Shown: positions 8,561 to 17,591 of the stretch, piece after piece
How positions within the stretch are numbered: position 1 is the stretch's first letter
Layout of the letters: each line of letters begins with the position of its first letter
Assembly (NCBI GenBank): GCA_029246285.1
Contig: JAQWNW010000027.1
Span: 26,394-90,393, forward strand
Reading direction: 5' to 3'
Length of the DNA stretch: 64,000 bases
Origin: Paracoccaceae bacterium
Lineage (GTDB): Bacteria; Pseudomonadota; Alphaproteobacteria; Rhodobacterales; Rhodobacteraceae
Made by a program: the position numbers and the translations under genes
The notes under the pieces: generated by a model
The model's input: the letters and a program-made list of their open reading frames with translations, nothing else
Told to the model about the DNA's origin: nothing
Databases searched by the model: none

Positions 8561-9927
8561 TTAAGTGCCTCTAACTTTTTATAATCAAAATTATCTGTTA
8601 ACTCCCAGGTTATCCCCTCTTTTGTATCATTAATTTGCAAACCTGATCTAACGAAACCATCTCTTAATTCGTCCGCTCTTACGTAATCCTTTCGTAATCT
8701 TGCCTCATCTCTCTCCTTAAGTAGATTATCTATCAATGTGGTTATTTTTTGTGGAATTCTTTTCCTCATGCCAATGTCAGAACCTGAGTAAAATAGCCCT
8801 AAAAACAGTCCAGAAGCTTTTAAGCAAGATAAGTTGCCTGTTTTGGCCAACTTGTGCATTTCTGTTAAAGCTAAAGGCGTATTTAAATCGTCAGCAATCG
8901 CATTAATAACATTAGGACTAACCTCTCCTGTTTCAGATTTTTCAATCAAATCTATCCACTTTCTATATAACCGATGGTTTTCCGATAATTTATTTTTTGT
9001 CCAGTCAAGTGGTTTTCGATAATGAGTATTTAAATACATTAGTCTTATAGCACCACCTGGTACGCCATCATTCATTAATTCTTTTGGTGAAAAATAATTT
9101 CCAAGGGATTTTGACATTTTTTTTCCATCAATTTGAAGCATTTCATTATGCATCCATACCTGCGCAAAATCCTCTTCAGAACTTAAGCAACAACTTTGAG
9201 CTTTCTCATTCTCGTGATGAGGAAAAGCTAAATCTAAACCACCACCATGAATATCAAATTTTTCACCAAAAATCTCACGACTCATGGCAGAACATTCTAT
9301 ATGCCAACCAGGTCGCCCAAAACCCCAAGGACTTTTCCAACCCGGTTCTTTATCCTTCGAAGGTTTCCATAACACAAAATCCATAGGATTTTTTTTGTAA
9401 GGAGCGATCTCAACTCTAGCTCCGGCAATCATATCATCCAAACTTCTACGTGACAAAGTTCCATAATTTTTATATTTTGACACATCAAAAAGGACATGAT
9501 TTTTAGATTCATATGCGTAATCGATCCCTATCAACTCTTCAATCATAGCAATCATAGGATTGATATACTCAGTAGCTCTTGGCTTAAACGTAGGTTCCAA
9601 ATTTCCTAGAGCAGCCATATCCTCGACGAACCATTTTATAGTTTCATTGGTTATCTCATTAATAGTTCGACCACTCTTAATTACACTCGCATTAATTTTA
9701 TCATCGACGTCCGTAAAGTTTCGCGCATAACTTACTGAATCTTTCCCATATTTATATCTCAACAACCGAAACAACATGTCGAAAACGATGACCGGGCGAG
9801 CATTACCTATATGCGCCCGCTCGTAGACCGTAGGGCCACAAACATACATCTTTACATCACTAGGATCTAAAGGATTAAAAATATTTTTTTCCTTAGACTG
9901 TGAATTGAATAATTTTATATCAAACAT
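8557..9927 (-). CDS. cysS: Cysteinyl-tRNA synthetase
   Basis: Charges tRNA-Cys. MYVCGPTVYERAHIGNARP (27-45) holds the first zinc ligand Cys30 and the HIGH-type HIGN; WHIECSAMS and HHENEKAQ give the other zinc ligands, and KKMSKSLGN is the KMSKS loop. I prefer the ATG at 9927 (protein MFDIKLFN, 456 residues), which matches the family start; a GTG four codons upstream at 9939 is possible. It is first of the cysS-cimA-isoprenoid-synthase-like unit, with 4-base overlaps throughout. Confidence 0.94.
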   Translation of the reverse strand: MFDIKLFNSQSKEKNIFNPLDPSDVKMYVCGPTVYERAHIGNARPVIVFDMLFRLLRYKYGKDSVSYARNFTDVDDKINASVIKSGRTINEITNETIKWFVEDMAALGNLEPTFKPRATEYINPMIAMIEELIGIDYAYESKNHVLFDVSKYKNYGTLSRRSLDDMIAGARVEIAPYKKNPMDFVLWKPSKDKEPGWKSPWGFGRPGWHIECSAMSREIFGEKFDIHGGGLDLAFPHHENEKAQSCCLSSEEDFAQVWMHNEMLQIDGKKMSKSLGNYFSPKELMNDGVPGGAIRLMYLNTHYRKPLDWTKNKLSENHRLYRKWIDLIEKSETGEVSPNVINAIADDLNTPLALTEMHKLAKTGNLSCLKASGLFLGLFYSGSDIGMRKRIPQKITTLIDNLLKERDEARLRKDYVRADELRDGFVRSGLQINDTKEGITWELTDNFDYKKLEALK

Positions 9928-10208
9928 CGTCAACACCACAAATTAGCTATGAGGTGGACTATCAGATAATTAAATAATTTAAAATAAAAGAAAAGCCCAC
10001 TTAATTTTTTAGCAGGTTATAATAATACAAATAGTTATTTTTTCTTTTTCCATACCTCTCCCGTATATTGAATAATCTAAAATGACAAGCTTACCCAATA
10101 TCAGATCTTAAAAGATACAATTAATAATAATAAATTATTATTTAAATCACTTGTTTTTAAAAGTAATAATTGCAAATAGATAACCAACAAACTCTAAAGG
10201 ATTTTCTA
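9928..10208. promoter_or_regulatory. Divergent, very AT-rich intergenic region between cysS and an aminotransferase gene
   Basis: 281 bases without a gene. It should hold the promoters of both flanking units. An ATTTATTATTA-type inverted repeat (about 10122-10144) and a short ATCTT-AA-AAGAT dyad (10105-10116) are visible but could arise from composition alone. AAAGGA lies 7 bases before the ATG at 10209. No RNA gene was recognised. Confidence 0.4.
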
Positions 10209-11381
10209 ATGTCTCCCTCTGCATCAGATAGGATAAAAAACATAACAATTAACGGTAGTGATGGATGGGAGGTCTTTAACAAGGCACGTAGAATGATTTC
10301 CAATGGAGAAAAAGTAATAGAACTATCAATTGGGGAACACGATATTAGAACGAGTACCAATATTATAGACTCTATGCACAAAAGCGCTTTAAATGGAAAT
10401 ACTGGGTATGCAGAAATGCAAGGTTTAAAAAAATTACGTGAATTAATAGCAAAGAGAAATCAAGAACGAACGGGTGACAAAACCAACCCAGAAAACATAA
10501 TAATTACGCCAGGTGGCCAAGCAGGATTATTTGCAACTCATATGGCCACTTGTAACGAGGGTGACAGGGCATTATTCTTAGATCCTTACTACGCAACCTA
10601 CCCTGGTACAATCCGGAGTGTTGGCGCTAGAGCAATTCCAATTAAAACTCAGTCTAAAAATGGCTTTCAACCCACCTTTGACGAAATCGATTCACAAGCT
10701 ACTGACGCAAAAACCCTATTGATCAACTCACCAAACAATCCAACGGGTGTGGTTTATTCCAAAGATACCTTCAATTCAATTGCCAAGGCTGTAATCAAAC
10801 ACAAACTCTGGCTAATATCTGATGAGGTTTATGACTGCCAAATCTGGAATGGGACACACTTAACTCCACGAAGTATTGACGCGATAGCCAATCAAACTCT
10901 AGTTATAGGTTCAATGTCAAAGAGTTACGCGATGACTGGATTTCGATGTGGTTGGGTTATTGGGCCTGAATCTATTGTAGAAAATATGGTAAACTTAGCC
11001 ACCTCAACAACCTACGGGGTGCCGGCATTTATCCAAGACGCGGCATTTTTTGCACTCAATAAAGGATCAGAAATAGAAAAAAAAGTTTCTGAACCATTCT
11101 TACGAAGATATGAATCAGCTCAAAGCATTCTTAATGATGCAAAAAATATTAAGTTAATTCCTGGGGACGGAACAATGTACTTGATGCTAGATATTCGAGA
11201 TACAGGCCTTTCAGGTGAAGAATTCGCAAACTTATTACTTAATGAGAAGAAAATAGCGGTGATGCCCGGTGAAAGCTTTGGCACTGCAGCAGCTGGTCAC
11301 CTTCGCATAGCGATGACTGTAGCAGATGATATTTTCCAACATTCGTTAGTTGAGATCAAAGAATTTGCCAAAAATTTTTAA
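10209..11381 (+). CDS. Class I/II pyridoxal-phosphate aminotransferase
   Basis: Fold-type I aminotransferase, aspartate aminotransferase-like. Visible are PGGQAGLF (101-108), SPNNPTG (174-180), SDEVYD (204-209), the PLP lysine Lys238 in SMSKSYAMTGFRCGW and Arg246 for the substrate carboxylate. Length is 390. I choose the ATG at 10209 because AAAGGA sits 7 bases upstream; the frame is open 13 codons further to a TTG. Amino donor and acceptor cannot be assigned. The mttB-like gene follows on the same strand after 121 bases, probably with its own promoter. Confidence 0.85.
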   Translation: MSPSASDRIKNITINGSDGWEVFNKARRMISNGEKVIELSIGEHDIRTSTNIIDSMHKSALNGNTGYAEMQGLKKLRELIAKRNQERTGDKTNPENIIITPGGQAGLFATHMATCNEGDRALFLDPYYATYPGTIRSVGARAIPIKTQSKNGFQPTFDEIDSQATDAKTLLINSPNNPTGVVYSKDTFNSIAKAVIKHKLWLISDEVYDCQIWNGTHLTPRSIDAIANQTLVIGSMSKSYAMTGFRCGWVIGPESIVENMVNLATSTTYGVPAFIQDAAFFALNKGSEIEKKVSEPFLRRYESAQSILNDAKNIKLIPGDGTMYLMLDIRDTGLSGEEFANLLLNEKKIAVMPGESFGTAAAGHLRIAMTVADDIFQHSLVEIKEFAKNF

Positions 11382-11397
11382 AATTTCAAAATAAAGA

Positions 11398-11410
11398 AGT
11401 TAAATTAACT
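11398..11410. promoter_or_regulatory. 13-bp palindrome upstream of the mttB-like gene (possible operator)
   Basis: AGTTAA-A-TTAACT is a perfect dyad 92 bases before the start of the MttB-like gene and 17 bases after the aminotransferase stop. Dyads of this size occur by chance in AT-rich DNA, so the operator reading is tentative. Confidence 0.25.
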
Positions 11411-11502
11411 CAAATACGACAATAACGACGTTTTATTTATATACTATTTTTAAATAAATGGTACTTCATGCAAATAAGAATGTTCTAAATCAATAATTAT
11501 GT

Positions 11503-13050
11503 ATGAGAAGAAACATGTTAGAAAGTCGTTCACGAAGAAGTGGTGGTAGATCCGCAAGAAAAGCATTACGGGCAGCTCCATTAGCGAAGGAAATAAGACC
11601 AATTAAACCTGGTATGGAGAGTAGTACTTATCAACCTCTTGATGAAAAAGGTATGAATAAGATTCACAATGCAGCCTTAGATGCTTTGGAACAAATAGGT
11701 TTTGGGGAAGCGCCCGACAGTGGGAAAAAGATACTAACCGATGCAGGTGCTATATTAGGAGATGATGGCAGAATTCGATTTCCTCGCTCTTTGGTAGAAG
11801 ATATGATCGCAAAGGCTGCTAAAGAAATTACACTTTTTGGACGATCAACTGAACATGATATGCATATTGGTGGTGATCGAGTGTATTTTGGTACGGCTGG
11901 GGCCGCTGTACATATGGTTGACGTCGAAAAGAATGAATATAGAGAATGTTATGTACAAGATTTATTTGATGCAGCAAAAATTGTTAATGAACTTGATAAT
12001 GTGCATTTTTTACAAAGACCAATGGTTTGCCGTGATATCGCAGATAACTATGAGATGGACTTAAATACAGTTTATGCTTGCACAAAAGGGACCACCAAGC
12101 ACGTTGGGGCTAGCTTCACAGAGCCAGGTTTTGTAAAAGGTATTTTTGAATTGCTACATGAAATCGCTGGAGGTGAAGCAAACTGGAGGGCCCGACCGTT
12201 TGTTTCAAATTCAAATTGTTTTGTCGTTCCCCCCATGAAATTCGCAGTTGAAAGCTGTCAAGTTATGGAAGAGTGCGTTCGTGGTGGCATGCCCGTTTTA
12301 TTGTTATCTGCCGGTCAGGCTGGCGCAACAGCGCCTGCTCCTATTGCTGGAGCTATAGTTCAAGCAGTAGCTGAATGTCTCGCCGGTTTAGTATATGTTA
12401 ATGCTATGATACCAGGACATCCTGCAATTTTTGGAACATGGCCATTTGTATCGGATTTAAGGACTGGTGCAATGTCTGGTGGCTCAGGTGAACAAGCTCT
12501 TCTTACTGCCGGTTGTTCTCAGATGCATAAATATTATGGATTGCCTGGTGGAGCAGCAGCTGGGATTGCTGATGCAAAAATGCCTGATTATCAAGCAGGC
12601 TACGAACAAATGTGTTCAAATGTTATGGCTGGATTGACAGGCCTAAATCTAGTTTACGAAAGCGTTGGTATGCACGCCTCATTATTAGGCTTTTGCTTGG
12701 AAAGTTTGATACTTGGAGACGATATGTTAGGACAAGCGCAGCGTTGTGTTCGTGGCATTGAGGTAAATGATGACACAACATCTTTGGAAATAATTAAACA
12801 AACATGTTTAGATGGACCGGGACATTATTTAGGATCGGACCAAACACTGTCTCTTATGCAAACAGAGTACGTATATCCAAATCTAGGTGATAGAACCTCT
12901 CCTAAAGAATGGTTGGAAATTGGTAAACCTGATCTTATTAAGAATGCAATAAAGAAGAAAAATGAAATTTTAAGCAAGCCGTCTATTGCAGAATTTAATC
13001 CAGAATTAGACGCAGCAATAAGGAAAAAGTTTAAGATTCATTTAAAATAA
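11503..13050 (+). CDS. Trimethylamine methyltransferase (MttB) family protein, non-pyrrolysine type
   Basis: A 515-residue TIM-barrel protein of the COG5598 MttB family. The basic N-terminus (RSGGRSARKALRAAPLAKEI), GTAGAAVHMVDV, FGTWPFVSDLRTGAMSGGSG and YGLPGGAAAGIADAK are family features. The frame has no internal UAG, so it lacks pyrrolysine and is not a classical trimethylamine enzyme. Characterised non-Pyl members act on quaternary amines such as glycine betaine and transfer the methyl to a corrinoid protein. No corrinoid protein or activating enzyme is next to it. A second ATG four codons in (11515) is preceded by GAGAAG and could be the true start. Substrate unknown. Confidence 0.85.
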   Translation: MRRNMLESRSRRSGGRSARKALRAAPLAKEIRPIKPGMESSTYQPLDEKGMNKIHNAALDALEQIGFGEAPDSGKKILTDAGAILGDDGRIRFPRSLVEDMIAKAAKEITLFGRSTEHDMHIGGDRVYFGTAGAAVHMVDVEKNEYRECYVQDLFDAAKIVNELDNVHFLQRPMVCRDIADNYEMDLNTVYACTKGTTKHVGASFTEPGFVKGIFELLHEIAGGEANWRARPFVSNSNCFVVPPMKFAVESCQVMEECVRGGMPVLLLSAGQAGATAPAPIAGAIVQAVAECLAGLVYVNAMIPGHPAIFGTWPFVSDLRTGAMSGGSGEQALLTAGCSQMHKYYGLPGGAAAGIADAKMPDYQAGYEQMCSNVMAGLTGLNLVYESVGMHASLLGFCLESLILGDDMLGQAQRCVRGIEVNDDTTSLEIIKQTCLDGPGHYLGSDQTLSLMQTEYVYPNLGDRTSPKEWLEIGKPDLIKNAIKKKNEILSKPSIAEFNPELDAAIRKKFKIHLK

Positions 13051-13169
13051 TCTTTCATTAGTTTATAAATTTCTATTTTTTGAATCTGTAATTTTACAGC
13101 TAGAAAAATAGAATAAGCAACATTATATGGTATGTATAGATCACGAATTGTTAAGAGAAATTAATTAAA

Positions 13170-13778
13170 ATGATTGAACATAGTTCAGAAATTATTCAAA
13201 TAATTTTTGCTGATATAATCCTTTCTGGTGATAACGCATTAGTAATTGGCATGGCCGCAGCCGGCTTGTCTCCAATAATGAGGCGACGCGCTATATTGTT
13301 GGGAATGGGATTGGCAGCTGGATTAAGAATATTTTTTGCCGCCATTGCCAGTTATCTCCTTGCAATACCAGGGATATTATTCATTGGAGGATGTTTATTG
13401 GCCTTTGTTTGTTATCGATTTTTTAAAGAATTGAGACATCATAATGCCAAATCATCAAATGATAAAATAGCCAAAATCGAAGTATCTGGAAGCGAGAGAT
13501 CGCAATTACTAAAAGCATTAACAACTATAACAATCGCTGACGTTTCCATGTCAATTGACAATGTAGTGGCTGTAGCGGCAATCGCCCGGGAAAATACTTC
13601 TCTGTTGATTTTTGGTTTAGTCGTAGCAATAGCTTTCATGGCATTTTTTGCAACAATGATAATGAGGTTAATGACTCGATATAGCTGGTTGAGTTGGCTT
13701 GGTCTATTATTCCTAATTTATCTAACTTACAAGATGTTGCATGACGGATTACCAGAGATAATATTACTTCTAACTTAA
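13170..13778 (+). CDS. TerC/YjbE-family integral membrane protein, putative metal ion exporter
   Basis: 202 residues, strongly hydrophobic, with the duplicated acidic motif of the TerC superfamily: FADIILSGDNALVIGMAAAG (13-32) and IADVSMSIDNVVAVAAIARE in the second half. The conserved GDNA and DN Asp residues sit in membrane helices and are thought to bind metal (manganese export in YybP/YkoY relatives). Matches the YjbE subgroup, often under a yybP-ykoY riboswitch, but I see no such element in the 119 bases upstream. Convergent with degP; only 3 bases separate the ends. Confidence 0.82.
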   Translation: MIEHSSEIIQIIFADIILSGDNALVIGMAAAGLSPIMRRRAILLGMGLAAGLRIFFAAIASYLLAIPGILFIGGCLLAFVCYRFFKELRHHNAKSSNDKIAKIEVSGSERSQLLKALTTITIADVSMSIDNVVAVAAIARENTSLLIFGLVVAIAFMAFFATMIMRLMTRYSWLSWLGLLFLIYLTYKMLHDGLPEIILLLT

Positions 13779-13781
13779 TGA

Positions 13782-15263
13782 TCAATCTCTTAGAGGTAAG
13801 GCCAAAAACCTTTGGGTATTATTTCTTCTGATAAGTAAAAGAATAGAGGACTTTTCTTTTTCCCTTACTATTTCTAAAATGTCATTAAATTCACTAAGGT
13901 TTTTAACTTCCTGCTGTCCCGCTTCCACAATGACGTCTCCTGCCAAAATTCCTTTTTCAGATGCTAAACTTTCAGGGATGACAGACTGAATGAGAACACC
14001 TTCTATCTCGGAAGTTAACTCTAACTTCTCTTTCCACTCATCTGTAAGGTCAGTAACAGTCATGCCACTCAGCTCTAATTCGCCAAGTTCTTTTTCATCA
14101 ATTGAATCTGAAGTCCCGTTCGAAGCCAAATCAGCCTCAACTTGCTCTCTATGACCCAATGTAACCAACACGCCAATTTCTTCTCCATCTCGAATAATCT
14201 TAACTTCAACTACTTTTCCTACATCTGTGGCACCAACAATCTTAACAAGAGCTCTTGTGTCTTTGATTGGCTGCTCATCGAAAGAAACAATCACGTCCCC
14301 AACTCTGATACCCGCGACCTTGGCAGGTCCATCAGGAATATTCGTCACCAAAGCCCCTTCCTTACCCTTTAGCTCTTTTGCGTCAGCAATTTCTTGAGTA
14401 ATATCTTGGATACTTACTCCTAACCAACCTCTTCGGGTAGCACCGTAAATCTCCAACTGGTAGACGACCTTACTGACAACGTTTGAAGCCATGGCAAATC
14501 CAATTCCAATAGAACCTCCATTTGGACTTATAATGGCTGTATTTACTCCTAGCACTTCACCGTCCATATTAAACAAAGGCCCACCAGAATTTCCTCTGTT
14601 TATAGCTGCATCAGTTTGAATAAAGTCATCATAATTTCCTCTTAATGCTCTATTTCGTGCAGATATTATTCCTGCTGAAACTGAAAAGCCCTGACCAAGT
14701 GGATTACCGATTGCCATAACCCAATCTCCAACTCGAGCTAAATCACTATCTCCAAATTTAACAAAAGATAATGGTTTGTCATAATCAACTTTTAAAAGAG
14801 CAATATCAGTTTTAGGATCAGAACCCACCAGAGTTGCCTTAAGTTCTTCTCCACTAAGTAACTCAATTAAAATCTCATCTGCTTGCTCAATAACATGATT
14901 ATTTGTCACAACTAATCCAGTTTCTGAAATTATAAAACCAGAACCTAATGCTGAAGTACGTCTTTTCCGCGGCATACCATTTGAGCCATTTTGGTTCGGC
15001 AAGTTACGAAACAAGTCTTCAAGAGGTGAGCCTTTGGGAATTTGAGGTAATAAATTTTCAGAATTCTCAATTACGGTAGTAGTCGTAATATTGACAACAG
15101 CAGGGCTAATCTCTTCGACTAAATCCGCGAAGCTTTCATAGGAATTTCTTGCATGGACAGGAGAAACATTAATCAAGAAAAACAAACAACAAAAAAACGA
15201 AAATAACAGCAACCATACATGTGCACTATTATTATAAGTCTTAACTGATGAATTATATGACAT
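13782..15263 (-). CDS. degP: Periplasmic serine protease/chaperone, DegP/HtrA (Do) family
   Basis: Envelope quality-control protease. With the ATG at 15263 (493 residues) there is a signal peptide with hydrophobic core VWLLLFSFFCCLFFLI (16-31) and likely cleavage after VHA (36-38). Catalytic triad: His123 in TNNHVIE, Asp153 in DPKTDIALL, Ser226 in RGNSGGPLF. Two PDZ domains follow, at about 275-370 and 390-490. The frame is open 15 codons upstream, but AAGAGGG lies just before 15263. It is last of the hflK-hflC-DUF2065-degP unit, a common arrangement linking HtrA to the HflKC complex. Confidence 0.93.
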   Translation of the reverse strand: MSYNSSVKTYNNSAHVWLLLFSFFCCLFFLINVSPVHARNSYESFADLVEEISPAVVNITTTTVIENSENLLPQIPKGSPLEDLFRNLPNQNGSNGMPRKRRTSALGSGFIISETGLVVTNNHVIEQADEILIELLSGEELKATLVGSDPKTDIALLKVDYDKPLSFVKFGDSDLARVGDWVMAIGNPLGQGFSVSAGIISARNRALRGNYDDFIQTDAAINRGNSGGPLFNMDGEVLGVNTAIISPNGGSIGIGFAMASNVVSKVVYQLEIYGATRRGWLGVSIQDITQEIADAKELKGKEGALVTNIPDGPAKVAGIRVGDVIVSFDEQPIKDTRALVKIVGATDVGKVVEVKIIRDGEEIGVLVTLGHREQVEADLASNGTSDSIDEKELGELELSGMTVTDLTDEWKEKLELTSEIEGVLIQSVIPESLASEKGILAGDVIVEAGQQEVKNLSEFNDILEIVREKEKSSILLLIRRNNTQRFLALPLRD

Positions 15264-15320
15264 TTTTTTAACCCTCTTAATTTTGAAGCACTTCATTATA
15301 GGTATCAAAAGGTAAATTAC

Positions 15321-15518
15321 TTAAATTAAGAAATATTTTGAAATCCATACAATGATCACTCCAACAGCCACAATTATTAGACCGATCTGCCGCCTAGCAG
15401 AGATATCGAGCTTACTTAACCAATTAACTAATTCTTCAAATCTAGACGGAGCTAACGCCAATACTAATCCTTCAAGAACCGCAACACATCCTAAAATGGT
15501 AACAATATCTGAAACCAC
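15321..15518 (-). CDS. DUF2065 family small membrane protein
   Basis: 65 residues, two predicted membrane segments (about 4-25 and 43-64) flanking a short polar stretch SRFEELVNWLSKLDISARRQ. This matches DUF2065 (PF09838), usually found beside hflC and hflK. It starts 2 bases after the hflC stop. Function unknown; co-occurrence suggests an HflKC/FtsH accessory role, which is inference. Confidence 0.85.
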   Translation of the reverse strand: MVSDIVTILGCVAVLEGLVLALAPSRFEELVNWLSKLDISARRQIGLIIVAVGVIIVWISKYFLI

Positions 15519-15520
15519 TA

Positions 15521-16396
15521 TTATTCGTCCGTCTTCATGTCAGACTTCAGATAATCAAAGAACTCACTATCTGGTGAAATAACCATAGTAGAATTTGAAC
15601 CTTGCAAAGATTTCTCATAAGCAGTCAGAGATCTATAAAATGCAAAAAATTCTGGATCTCTTCCAAACGCTTCTGCAAAAATTGCATTTCTTTCTGCGTC
15701 TGCTTCACCTCTGACAATATCTGCGTTCTTTTGAGCTTCAGAGACAGTTTCAACGACTGTTCTGTCAGCAAGAGCTGTGACTCTCTTTGCTGCTTCGTTA
15801 CCACGAGCTATCTCGTCAGCAGCTTCTCTTTCCCGCTCAGCTCTCATTCTAGCAAAAGTTGCGGTAAGATTTTCAATTGGTAAATCTGCTCTCTTTATAC
15901 GCACATCAATTATGTCAACTCCTAATGCTGAAGCTTTCTCTTTTGCTGCATCACGTATCGAGTTCATCAAATTTACACGATCTACAGATAATAAAGCACT
16001 GGATTTCACTTCACCTAATGTTGTTCTCAACTCCGCATTTAAAATTTGCTCTAAACGTGACGCTGCAGCGCTAGCGCCACCAGATCCAACCGCTTTTCTA
16101 AAAGCCTTTACATCCATGATACGCCATCTAGCAAAGGCGTCTACATCAAAACGCCTATTGTCTTTCATCGTAACTTCTAAAGGTAATGTATCCAGAGGCA
16201 AGATCCTATCATCATATTTTACGACCGTCTGAATAAATGGAATTTTAACCGCCAAACCTGGTTTTTCAATTATATTTCTTACCTCTCCAAATTGTAAAAC
16301 AAGAGCTTTTTCCCGCTCATCAACAGTAAACAGGGCTGACATGGCCACAAAAATAATTGCTGCTAAAACAGTAAATAAAAAATAAGTACGGCTCAT
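15521..16396 (-). CDS. hflC: HflC, SPFH-domain modulator of FtsH protease
   Basis: Partner of HflK in the membrane cage around FtsH. 291 residues: one N-terminal membrane anchor (about 4-22), then a prohibitin/SPFH domain with LQFGEVRNIIEKPGLAVKIPF, DVRIKRADLP and a long coiled-coil region ARMRAEREREAADEIARGNE. The C-terminus contains FFAFYRSLTAYEKSL, typical of HflC. The stop of hflK and the start of hflC share a base, so the two are translationally coupled. Confidence 0.94.
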   Translation of the reverse strand: MSRTYFLFTVLAAIIFVAMSALFTVDEREKALVLQFGEVRNIIEKPGLAVKIPFIQTVVKYDDRILPLDTLPLEVTMKDNRRFDVDAFARWRIMDVKAFRKAVGSGGASAAASRLEQILNAELRTTLGEVKSSALLSVDRVNLMNSIRDAAKEKASALGVDIIDVRIKRADLPIENLTATFARMRAEREREAADEIARGNEAAKRVTALADRTVVETVSEAQKNADIVRGEADAERNAIFAEAFGRDPEFFAFYRSLTAYEKSLQGSNSTMVISPDSEFFDYLKSDMKTDE

Positions 16397-17529
16397 TAAT
16401 TTGACCCCTTCTTCTTAGTAAGTTCATTTATTGGCAAATAAGGTAAAACACCTTGACCATTTGTTCCTTGATCAATCATTATTTTATCAACATCACTAAA
16501 AACCTTTTCCATAGTTTCAAGATAAAGTCGCTTTCTTGTCACTTCAGGTGCTTTAGCGTATTCCGCATAGACTGCTTTGAATCTTGAAGCTTCACCAACA
16601 GCTTCATTGACCACTTGAGCCCTGTATCCTTCCGCCTGTTCTAACAATTGAGCTGCTTCACCTCTAGCTTCAGCCACTACCCGATTTGAATATGCATCAG
16701 CTTGCTTTTCTAAGGTATCGCGCGTTTGCTCTGCAGCCTGAACATCTTTAAACGCCTTTGCCACATCACCTGGAGGATCAGCTTTATCCAAGTTAACTCG
16801 GACGATATTCACGCCACTTTCATAACTATCAAGAGTACGTTGGATAAGGTCTTCCAATTCCTGCTCGATCTTGCCTTTGCCTGTCGTCAGGATAGGGGTT
16901 AAATTAGTACGTGCCACAATTTCTCGCATCACAGATTCTGAGACAGCCCTAATCGTTTCTTGAGCCTCTGCGATATTAAAAAGAAATTTTTGAGCATCAG
17001 TTATGTTCCAAACTACCTGAAAATCAATATCTACAATATTTTCATCTCGGGTGAGCATCAAACCTTGATCCGAGCGGCCCGATCTACCAACCCCAATCTC
17101 TTCGGTTATTTCCTTGGTCACAGGCACAATTTCTTTGGTGACAATCGGCCAAGGAGCAAAATTCAATCCCTCCTCTCCTGTTTCAAGATACTGACCAAAT
17201 AATAGCTCTACTGATTGCTCCGATGTATCCACTCGGTAAAAAGAAGTAAAAACCCACAAAACAGCAAGGGCAATTAATCCAAAGAAAATTGGCCTCTTTC
17301 CCATTTTTATTGGCGATCCACCTCTGTTTCCACCGCCTCCAGATTTTCCAGATTTACCACCCATCAAAACACGCAATTGTTCCTGACCTTTTCTAACAAT
17401 CTCATCTAATTCTGGTGGCATTTGATTGCCGCTTCCATTTTGGTTATCAGGAGAACGTTTACCGTTTCCATTACCATCGCCGTTATTGGAGCCTCCACCG
17501 CCCCATGGTCCTTGATTATTGTCTGACAT
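16396..17529 (-). CDS. hflK: HflK, SPFH-domain modulator of FtsH protease
   Basis: 377 residues with the Gly/Asn-rich N-terminal cytoplasmic stretch typical of HflK (MSDNNQGPWGGGGSNNGDGN), one membrane segment near 78-95 (IFFGLIALAVLWVFTSFY), then the SPFH domain (EQSVELLFGQYLETGEEGLNF). The coiled-coil tail contains EARGEAAQLLEQAEGYRAQV. First gene of the hflK-hflC-DUF2065-degP unit, preceded by GGAAGGA. Forms the HflKC complex that restrains FtsH. Confidence 0.94.
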   Translation of the reverse strand: MSDNNQGPWGGGGSNNGDGNGNGKRSPDNQNGSGNQMPPELDEIVRKGQEQLRVLMGGKSGKSGGGGNRGGSPIKMGKRPIFFGLIALAVLWVFTSFYRVDTSEQSVELLFGQYLETGEEGLNFAPWPIVTKEIVPVTKEITEEIGVGRSGRSDQGLMLTRDENIVDIDFQVVWNITDAQKFLFNIAEAQETIRAVSESVMREIVARTNLTPILTTGKGKIEQELEDLIQRTLDSYESGVNIVRVNLDKADPPGDVAKAFKDVQAAEQTRDTLEKQADAYSNRVVAEARGEAAQLLEQAEGYRAQVVNEAVGEASRFKAVYAEYAKAPEVTRKRLYLETMEKVFSDVDKIMIDQGTNGQGVLPYLPINELTKKKGSN

Positions 17530-17591
17530 TTATGTTGTCCTTCCTTCAGGCCGAAACTTATAATTACTATTTGGTGTCATTGCACAAAAAA

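Noticed and set aside
11503..13050. Pyrrolysine in the MttB-like protein
   Set aside because: The reading frame contains no internal TAG; it is the non-Pyl form.
13051..13169. yybP-ykoY manganese riboswitch before the YjbE-type gene
   Set aside because: Relatives often carry one, but this 119-base AT-rich gap has no conserved paired core that I can recognise.
15777..16232. 151-codon open frame opposite hflC
   Set aside because: It lies wholly antisense to a clear conserved gene and its translation resembles no protein family.
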